Shown here: positions 1 through 5,113 of the stretch, piece by piece
Layout of the letters: the number at the start of each line of letters is the position of its first letter
How positions within the stretch are numbered: the first letter of the stretch is position 1
Origin: Tepidisphaeraceae bacterium
Lineage (GTDB): Bacteria; Planctomycetota; Phycisphaerae; Tepidisphaerales; Tepidisphaeraceae
Direction: 5' to 3'
DNA length: 5,113 bases
NCBI GenBank assembly: GCA_025450555.1
Contig: JANWHF010000191.1
Location: 1 to 5,113 of the forward strand
Program-made: the position numbers and the translations under genes
The notes under the pieces: generated by a model
What the model saw: the letters and a program-made list of their open reading frames with translations, nothing else
Told to the model about the DNA's origin: nothing
The model's database searches: none

Positions 1-1186
1 CATTGGAGATCGGCGTCGTTCGCAGCCACGGATCGATCGTGACGGCTCGAATAATGCCCGGCTCGCTTTCCAGTACGCTGGCCCGCTCGACAATGTTTTG
101 TAATTCGCGCACGTTGCCCGGCCAGGGATAACGCTGCAGCAATCGAAGGGCATCCGGTTCGATATGACGGAAGGCCGCGCTCTCGCGTCGCGCCACCTGA
201 TGCAGAAAATGCCGGCAGAGCTCCGGCACATCTTCGATGCGCTGCCGAAGCGGCGGCAACTCGATCGGCACCACGTTCAATCGATAGAACAAGTCTTCAC
301 GGAAATTGCCCGCGCGAACTTCCGCATCCAGATCGCGGTTGCTCGTCGCGATGACGCGCACATCCACCTGCTGGCTCATGCTGCTGCCGACGCGCTCGAA
401 GGTGTTTTCCTGCAAGACGCGCAGCAGTTTGGCCTGAAGCGAAGCGGGAATCTCGCTGATTTCATCCAGCAGCAGCGTGCCGCCGTCGGCTAATTCAAAT
501 CGTCCGCGGCGCAGGCGATCGGCGCCGGTGAAGGAACCCTTCTCATGTCCGAACAGTTCCGATTCCAGCAGATTTTCCGAAAGCGCCGCACAGTTCACAG
601 CCAGGAATGGCCGCTCGCGCCGGGCCGATGCGAAATGGATGGCGCGGGCCACCACTTCCTTACCGGTCCCGCTTTCGCCACGAATCAGGACCGTCGCACT
701 GCTCTTGCCAACCAGTTCGATCTGCCGCTTCACGTGTGCCATCGCGGCGGAAGATCCCACGAGCGGCCTGGGGCCGGCCTGCTCGGCAATGGATCGCAAC
801 GCCTGGTTCTCTTTGATCAGTCGCGCATGTTCGAGAGTCCGGTCGACCAGCAGCTTGATTTCTTCCCCATCAAAGGGCTTTTGAATGTAGTCGTAAGCGC
901 CAAGTTTCATCGCTTCGACGGCCGTCGCCACCGTGGCAAAAGCCGTCATCATCACCACCGGCAATTCGGGTCGAAGCTTCTTCACTTCCGCCAGCAGTTC
1001 GATGCCGGTCATTTTCGGCATCTTCAGATCGGTAATCAGCAGATCGAATTTGCCTGGCGCGCCTAATCGTGCGAGGGCGGCCGCGGCATCACCCGCCGCG
1101 ATCACCTCATGCCCTTCGCGCGCCAGCGTTGCCGCCAGCGAGTCACGCATCATTTCCTGGTCGTCTACGATGAGAATTCTTGCCAT
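1..1186 (-). CDS. Sigma-54-dependent response regulator, NtrC/FleR family (3' end cut by window edge)
   Basis: This is a two-component regulator that should activate sigma-54 RNA polymerase when phosphorylated. The frame is open from the ATG at 1186 to the window edge, 395 codons, and begins MARILIVDD. The receiver domain (about residues 3-118) has acidic D8/D9, phospho-acceptor D53, T81 and K103, so it looks fully functional. The AAA+ domain (about 140-375) has Walker A GESGTGKE at 170-177, the sigma-54 contact loop GSFTGA at 217-222, Walker B LLLDE ending in D241-E242, arginine-finger candidates R296 and R302 in FREDLFYRLN, and sensor II WPGNVREL. Family members are usually about 450-480 residues, so the missing part should be a linker and the Fis-type DNA-binding helix-turn-helix. 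The target promoters therefore cannot be inferred. It follows its likely kinase by 75 nt. The family call is firm. A flagellar (FleR/FlrC/FlgR-like) role is inferred from context only; nitrogen or other stress control remains possible. Confidence 0.95.
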   Translation of the reverse strand, partial: MARILIVDDQEMMRDSLAATLAREGHEVIAAGDAAAALARLGAPGKFDLLITDLKMPKMTGIELLAEVKKLRPELPVVMMTAFATVATAVEAMKLGAYDYIQKPFDGEEIKLLVDRTLEHARLIKENQALRSIAEQAGPRPLVGSSAAMAHVKRQIELVGKSSATVLIRGESGTGKEVVARAIHFASARRERPFLAVNCAALSENLLESELFGHEKGSFTGADRLRRGRFELADGGTLLLDEISEIPASLQAKLLRVLQENTFERVGSSMSQQVDVRVIATSNRDLDAEVRAGNFREDLFYRLNVVPIELPPLRQRIEDVPELCRHFLHQVARRESAAFRHIEPDALRLLQRYPWPGNVRELQNIVERASVLESEPGIIRAVTIDPWLRTTPISN

Positions 1187-1261
1187 GGTACTGATTGCGG
1201 GCAGTGCAGCCCGCGTTCCTTGCAAAAGGTCCGTTTCACAGGGGCAAAACGACTCGCGCCC
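1187..1261 (-). promoter_or_regulatory. Kinase-regulator gap with hairpin between a Shine-Dalgarno-like site and the start codon
   Basis: This 75-nt non-coding gap is the only internal one in the gene run. Read on the minus strand it contains AAGGAA (1221-1216), then a perfect 6-bp inverted repeat GCGGGC/GCCCGC (arms 1214-1209 and 1202-1197) around a 6-nt loop, then 10 nt and the regulator ATG. AAGGAA lies 29 nt from the ATG, too far for normal initiation, but only 11 nt if the hairpin folds. A second, weaker dyad (CGTTT/AAACG, arms 1251-1247 and 1236-1232, 10-nt spacer) lies upstream. The GC-rich hairpin is not followed by a T run, so it does not look like an intrinsic terminator. I see no convincing sigma-54 or sigma-70 promoter. 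The sequence elements are seen directly; the regulatory function is inferred. Confidence 0.4.
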
Positions 1262-2149
1262 CTACACGCGGATCTCAAACCTTGCTCCGCCTCCGCTCTG
1301 ATTGGCCGCGATGATCGTCCCGTCGTGCGCCTCGATAATTCGCTGAACGATGGGCAATCCGAGTCCGGTTCCAGTCGCCTTGGTCGTAAAGAACGGATCG
1401 AACAGTCGATCCATCGCCTGCGGCGAAATGCCCGGCCCCGTGTCGCTGACCGAAATGAAAAACTGCCGGGCCGGTGGCTCGACCGGCGCGCCAAAGCGAA
1501 CGGTCAGCGTGCCGCCGGTTTCCATTGCCTCGGCTGCATTCAGCAGCAGATTCAAAATCACTTGCCCGATCAGCAGCGCATCGGCATTGACCATCAGCTT
1601 CGGCGGGCCCTCCACATCCAAATGAATCTGCCGCCGGACAATCGCATCCGCGGCAAAATCGATCGACTGCGCAACCGTCTGCGACAGATCCATCGGCGCG
1701 ACATTGAGTGAGATTTCCCGGGCGAATTGCAGCACCTGGCTGACCAATGCCTCCAGGCGCTTCACGCCACCCGAAATCTTTCGTACCACTTCCAGCGATG
1801 CCGGCCGATCGCTCACATCCTTGGCCAGCAGCGATGCATAAAGATTGATCCCGCCGAGCGGATTGCGAATTTCATGGGCCATGCTGGCGGCCATCTCACC
1901 GAGCGCCGCCAGTCGCGTTTTGCGTTCGAGCTGTCGATTCTTTTCGCTGATTTCCTCGCGAAGCGATTGCACCGTCTGCGTAAGCTGCTCGTGCGAGCGC
2001 TGCAATTTGTCGGTCACTTCGCTGTAGGCCAGGATGATTCGCCCCAGCTCCTCGATCCGCCGCGCATGCTCAGGCGCAGGCACCGGCAGCGGCATGTCGC
2101 TGCCCATCGGCTGCGGTTGGCGATCGAGTAAGGCGGTTTGCTGAATCAT
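1262..2149 (-). CDS. Soluble sensor histidine kinase, NtrB/FleS-like
   Basis: A 295-residue kinase that should autophosphorylate and pass the phosphate to the NtrC-type regulator encoded just downstream. The N-terminal part (about 1-25) is Pro-rich. Residues about 30-80 are charged and heptad-like, probably a coiled coil leading into the dimerisation helix. The H-box HEIRNPLGG places the phospho-acceptor at H92. The HATPase domain has the N-box NLLLNAAEAM (200-209), G1 motif DTGPGI (236-241), F-box FDPFFTTK (250-257) and G2 motif GTGLGL (260-265), all intact. The protein has no hydrophobic segment and there is little room for a PAS domain, so it is cytoplasmic and probably takes its signal from a partner protein. 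Its ATG overlaps the stop of the upstream chaperone-like gene (ATGA), and there is no strong Shine-Dalgarno, which suggests translational coupling. It ends in TAG at 1264-1262. Kinase identity is firm; pairing with the next gene is highly likely; a flagellar role is inferred. Confidence 0.95.
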   Translation of the reverse strand: MIQQTALLDRQPQPMGSDMPLPVPAPEHARRIEELGRIILAYSEVTDKLQRSHEQLTQTVQSLREEISEKNRQLERKTRLAALGEMAASMAHEIRNPLGGINLYASLLAKDVSDRPASLEVVRKISGGVKRLEALVSQVLQFAREISLNVAPMDLSQTVAQSIDFAADAIVRRQIHLDVEGPPKLMVNADALLIGQVILNLLLNAAEAMETGGTLTVRFGAPVEPPARQFFISVSDTGPGISPQAMDRLFDPFFTTKATGTGLGLPIVQRIIEAHDGTIIAANQSGGGARFEIRV

Positions 2150-2589
2150 GTCTGCAAATCCATCCGCGACTGCGTTCCGCCGTAGGCGGCCTTCGCATAA
2201 TTGCGATTCACCTGCCGCGCTGTCTTGGCCTGCTGAATCTGTCGGCCCAGATTCAATTTCCTCTGCTGCATCGCCAGCACGTCCTCTCGATCGGCATCGG
2301 TGATCCGCTTGAGCAACGCTCGCGTTTCGACCAGCAGCTCTTCAGCTTTCGCGCGCGATTCGTCGCTCAGCGAAGCCGAATATTCGCTCCATCGCTGCTT
2401 GGCCGGCGCGATGATTCGCTCCTGCTCGGCCAATTGCTCCATCACCGCCTGACGCTTTTGCAGCACCTCGATCAGCGCTTCGGTCGCGCTGTTTTGGATG
2501 TGCTGCCGCTGGATGCCGGCGAGCTTCGCCAGTTTCCGATAGCAGGCAACCTGCTGGGCCAGGGCCGCGATGATGGGGTCAGGCGTCAT
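2146..2589 (-). CDS. Small helical protein, FlgN/FliT-like flagellar export chaperone candidate
   Basis: A 147-residue protein that is almost entirely predicted helix: charged, rich in Gln, Ala, Arg, Glu and Leu, with no signal peptide or membrane segment. The C-terminus breaks into a Gly-containing tail (AYGGTQSRMDLQT). Size, long antiparallel-helix character and a flexible C-terminal tail fit FlgN/FliT-type chaperones, which hold flagellar hook-filament junction or cap proteins before export. These families are too divergent to be called by eye with certainty. I chose the ATG at 2589, which is 5 nt past the TPR stop. An in-frame GTG at 2622 would add 11 residues and overlap the TPR gene by 28 nt; neither start has a strong Shine-Dalgarno. 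The stop overlaps the kinase ATG by 4 nt, so the two are probably made together. Alternatives are an unrelated coiled-coil protein or a dedicated kinase partner. That it is a real gene is well supported by its packing; the function is tentative. Confidence 0.8.
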   Translation of the reverse strand: MTPDPIIAALAQQVACYRKLAKLAGIQRQHIQNSATEALIEVLQKRQAVMEQLAEQERIIAPAKQRWSEYSASLSDESRAKAEELLVETRALLKRITDADREDVLAMQQRKLNLGRQIQQAKTARQVNRNYAKAAYGGTQSRMDLQT

Positions 2590-2594
2590 AAGTT

Positions 2595-5024
2595 TCAGCC
2601 GCCAGGCGATTTTTGTTTCCACATTCCCGATTCACTCGTCCACTTGAGCCAGTCGTCCCAATACTCCTTGGGCAATGAAAATCTCCCTTGCTCGAAAGCC
2701 TCCGGCGGCATCTTTCGCAGAAGCCACTTGGCTCGCTCGTTGGCCGTTTTCGCGTCTTCCATCCGCCCTAATGCGCAATATGAGTTGACAATCTGCACAT
2801 ATGCGGCCAGCGCCGCCGGATCATCCTGGTAGCGCATCGAAGCGTTGTCATAAAGCTTGATCGCTTCCTCGTACTGCCCCAGGTCATACAGGCAATCGGC
2901 GCGATAGAAGCTGGCAAGCTTGAAATACAGCTTGTCCAGATCCCCTGCCGGCGGCGTCTTCTGATAAATCTCGACGACATGATCGAACACCCGCTTGGCC
3001 TTGCTCAATCGATCGCGCCGCGCAGCCGCGGCTTCCGCCTGCTCGGCCGCAGTCCGCGCGGCATCATTTGGGTTGGCTGATGCAAGCTGCGCGGTTCCTC
3101 CGCCAGCCACTTGTCCGGGTGCGGACGTCTTGGTCTTGTCGATCGCGCTGGTGCTCAGCAATGCGGCGCTCTTGCGATAGCTGTCGGCCATCAGGAAATA
3201 GATCTGGCCCGACTGCGTATCGTTCGGATAGCGCTGCGTCATCTCCTCAAGACGCGCAACCGCTTCCTCATATCGCTTGGTTCGATAGTAAAGCTGCGAC
3301 AACTCAAACAGCGCCTGGCGAAATTCCTCGGCCTCGGGCGTGAGAATCGGATTATTCTCCACCACATTCATCAGCACGTGCTCGGCCTTGGAATAATTTT
3401 CCGGCCCCTTTGCGATATAAGCCTGCGCCAACGGCACGCCCGATTTAGACGCGGCCAAGCTTTGCGGATATCGAAATTGATTTCGCTCGAACGCGCCGAT
3501 CGCCTTGTCGAATTGCCCCGTCGCCTGGTAAGCGCGCCCCAATCGCAGCAGCGCTTCGGGCGCTAGCCCATCATCCGGGCGCTCCGCGGCAAACATTTCC
3601 AAAGCCGAAATGGCCTGCGTCATCGCCCCTGCTCGGTCATACAGATCGACGCCGTGCCAAAGCGCCTCGCCCTGCCCTTTGTCATCGGTGATCGTCAACT
3701 TCCGCGACAGCGCAACATAGGCTTCACCCGCATGCGTGCGCAAGGATCTCACCTGCTGCTCCGCTCGAAGCTTATCCGGCACGGTCGGCGCACTGGCGAT
3801 CTGCTTTTCAACCTGGTCGGCCCGCCCTTCATACACCGCGCCAAGACGGGCATAAAAATCGGCCGGTGGATCCGGATTCAGACTCTGCTCATCGGCCAGC
3901 GCTTCCAGCGCGCCTTGCAGATTTCCGCGCACGACCAGCGCCCCCGCCGCCTGCCGAAGGCCTGCGATCACATCCTGCTTATAAATCGCCCGCGATGGCT
4001 TGGCTTGAATCTGATTGACCAGTTGATGCAGATCGAACAGCGCCGGCTCACTCTCGCCAACCTGCACCCGGCATTGCGCCCGCCCCAGCAGCGCCAGCGG
4101 AGCCGGCCGCGATTCGGGATGGCTGACCAGCACCTCCTGATAAAAGCTGATCGCTTCCCTGGGGTCCTGCTTTTCCTGGCGGATTTTGCCCAGCAGATAG
4201 GCCGCCTCCGCATCCAGCGGATGGCTCACCTTGAGCTGATCGCGCGCCACCCGCAGGAATCGCTCGGCTTGGGCCAAGTCTCCCAGCTTCCAGGCACAAT
4301 AGCCCTGATGGTAATGCGCCACGCCCTGCGAAACCGGATCCGGATCGAGTCGCAGGGCCTGATCCAGAATCGCCCGCGCCTCGATCAATGATCCGCGATT
4401 GGCCAGAATCTGCGCCTTCTCACCCAGCGCCCAGGCCCGCTCGGCATCGGTGAGCCGTTTGTCGTTGAGATAATCTTCAATGGAAGCCGCGGCCGGCGCG
4501 GTGTCAGGCTGCTCGATCTGAAGATCGATCACCTTCCGCTGCAGCGCCAGCGCCCGCGTCGAATCGATCGCGATTGCCCGCCGATAGCTTTCCAGCGCTT
4601 CGGTCGGTTTGCCCAGCGCCTCATAACTTTCGCCCAGTCGGCGATACGTATCCGAAGTCGCGCGTGCGCCCTGCGCAAGTGCCAGCTCCGTCTGCTCGAT
4701 GATCCGCTCGTGATTCGATTGCAGATTGAGATGATGCAGTTTTTGGCCGGATTCGATCGCGCCGGCCAGCAGCAGATGTACGCGCGATTCATTGTCCTGC
4801 GCGAGCTTGTTGGAATTGAGAATTCGGTTGAGCTCTTCGATGGCCGCCTCGGGGCGGTCGTGGTGCATGTACGCCTCGGCCTGATCGATGCGCTGGCCGA
4901 TGGTCAAGCCCGGCTTGGGATCGATAAACAGATAAGCGGCATATGCGAACAAACCCAGCGATGCGACCAGAAGGGGAAGCTGCCAAAGGCGGGTAACTTC
5001 GACTTGTGCGCGGCGTGACGCCAT
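2595..5024 (-). CDS. Membrane-anchored tetratricopeptide-repeat protein
   Basis: An 809-residue protein with a short basic N-terminus, one hydrophobic segment at about residues 13-34 (LWQLPLLVASLGLFAYAAYL) and then a long helical-repeat body, probably on the outer face of the inner membrane. Clear TPR-like units lie near 124-155, 196-229, 232-265, 272-304, 488-521, 567-601, 699-736 and 736-773, with degenerate repeats between. A Gly/Ala-rich linker at about 624-672 interrupts the array, and the last residues carry a Trp-rich patch (WDDWLKW, then MW). TPR arrays are scaffolds for protein complexes; no catalytic domain is visible. The start is ambiguous: TTG 5042, ATG 5033 and ATG 5024 are in frame. 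I chose 5024 because GGAAGG lies 10 nt upstream and it leads directly into the basic segment before the membrane helix. TGA at 2597-2595 is 5 nt before the next ATG, so co-translation with the chaperone-like and kinase genes is likely. Specific function is unknown; an envelope or flagellar-assembly scaffold is possible. Confidence 0.93.
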   Translation of the reverse strand: MASRRAQVEVTRLWQLPLLVASLGLFAYAAYLFIDPKPGLTIGQRIDQAEAYMHHDRPEAAIEELNRILNSNKLAQDNESRVHLLLAGAIESGQKLHHLNLQSNHERIIEQTELALAQGARATSDTYRRLGESYEALGKPTEALESYRRAIAIDSTRALALQRKVIDLQIEQPDTAPAAASIEDYLNDKRLTDAERAWALGEKAQILANRGSLIEARAILDQALRLDPDPVSQGVAHYHQGYCAWKLGDLAQAERFLRVARDQLKVSHPLDAEAAYLLGKIRQEKQDPREAISFYQEVLVSHPESRPAPLALLGRAQCRVQVGESEPALFDLHQLVNQIQAKPSRAIYKQDVIAGLRQAAGALVVRGNLQGALEALADEQSLNPDPPADFYARLGAVYEGRADQVEKQIASAPTVPDKLRAEQQVRSLRTHAGEAYVALSRKLTITDDKGQGEALWHGVDLYDRAGAMTQAISALEMFAAERPDDGLAPEALLRLGRAYQATGQFDKAIGAFERNQFRYPQSLAASKSGVPLAQAYIAKGPENYSKAEHVLMNVVENNPILTPEAEEFRQALFELSQLYYRTKRYEEAVARLEEMTQRYPNDTQSGQIYFLMADSYRKSAALLSTSAIDKTKTSAPGQVAGGGTAQLASANPNDAARTAAEQAEAAAARRDRLSKAKRVFDHVVEIYQKTPPAGDLDKLYFKLASFYRADCLYDLGQYEEAIKLYDNASMRYQDDPAALAAYVQIVNSYCALGRMEDAKTANERAKWLLRKMPPEAFEQGRFSLPKEYWDDWLKWTSESGMWKQKSPGG

Positions 5025-5113
5025 GGCTTCCATGCCTTCCAATCACGCGAAACTTCACTGCTTCGCGATCGCCCCGCCGACGCTCCATCACCGGCAAAGC
5101 GAAACTCACCATC
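5025..5113. other. Upstream leader of the TPR gene, no gene supported
   Basis: These 89 bases precede the chosen TPR start. In the TPR reading frame the minus strand has several TGA stops (for example at 5108-5106 and 5048-5046), so the gene cannot extend further than the TTG at 5042. GGAAGG at 5039-5034 is the probable ribosome-binding site for the ATG at 5024. One palindrome, GCGATCGC (5065-5072), is present. I see no clear sigma-70 or sigma-54 promoter; the operon promoter may lie beyond the right edge. Confidence 0.4.

Noticed and set aside
1197..1214. Intrinsic terminator between kinase and regulator
   Set aside because: The stem is GC-rich, but no T run follows it in the direction of transcription, and it sits 10 nt before the next start codon.
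1215..1240. Sigma-54 promoter before the regulator (TTTTGCA with an upstream GG)
   Set aside because: The GG and GC elements are separated by 7 nt, not the 10 nt required for a -24/-12 promoter.
1109..1711. A 200-codon plus-strand open frame opposite the kinase and gap
   Set aside because: It is antisense to the intact HATPase domain, with an Arg-rich shadow composition and no domain.
3654..4391. A 245-codon open frame on the plus strand opposite the TPR gene
   Set aside because: It lies entirely antisense to a well-supported repeat protein, has Arg/Gln/Leu-heavy composition typical of the complement of GC-rich codons, and shows no recognisable domain.
4789..5112. A minus-strand frame of 107 codons starting at the right edge, a possible gene before the TPR gene
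   Set aside because: Over two thirds of it overlaps the TPR N-terminus in another frame, and its Arg/Pro/Gly-rich translation looks like a shadow. The tail of an upstream gene is not excluded but cannot be supported.
1..5113. Frequent GATC and CGATCG words, considered as a repeat or a genome-wide signature motif
   Set aside because: They are scattered within codons without regular spacing and fit codon preference (ATC, GAT, CGA, TCG). There is no array or CRISPR-like structure.
1..5113. tRNA, rRNA, insertion sequence or prophage signs
   Set aside because: No cloverleaf-like sequence, transposase motif, terminal inverted repeat or target duplication was seen.

Overview
The window carries one compact run of four genes, all on the minus strand, so it reads from right to left. 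In transcription order they are: a large membrane-anchored tetratricopeptide-repeat (TPR) protein (5024-2595), a small helical protein that looks like a flagellar export chaperone of the FlgN/FliT kind (2589-2146), a soluble NtrB/FleS-like histidine kinase (2149-1262), and a sigma-54-dependent NtrC/FleR-like response regulator (1186 to the window edge). The regulator is cut by the left edge after 395 codons, so its DNA-binding domain lies outside the window. The plus strand has no gene I can support.

The first three genes are packed tightly. The TPR stop and the chaperone-like ATG are 5 nt apart, and the chaperone-like gene and the kinase share an ATGA overlap. A 75-nt gap then separates the kinase from the regulator. 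It is the only internal non-coding stretch. It holds a perfect 6-bp GC-rich hairpin between a Shine-Dalgarno-like AAGGAA and the regulator's ATG.

No 16S rRNA or taxon marker is present. Moderately high GC, a long single-pass TPR protein with Ala-rich inserts, and a chaperone-like gene beside an NtrB/NtrC-type pair suggest Planctomycetota (possibly Phycisphaerae-like). This is a low-to-moderate-confidence inference.

Working model: the kinase phosphorylates Asp53 of the regulator, which then activates sigma-54 RNA polymerase. Comparable kinase/regulator pairs (FleS/FleR, FlrB/FlrC, FlgS/FlgR) control middle and late flagellar genes elsewhere. The chaperone-like partner makes that role plausible here, but no unmistakable flagellar structural gene lies in the window. 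The kinase has no transmembrane or obvious ligand-binding sensor domain, so its signal is probably internal and protein-borne. The small helical protein and the TPR protein are the natural candidates.
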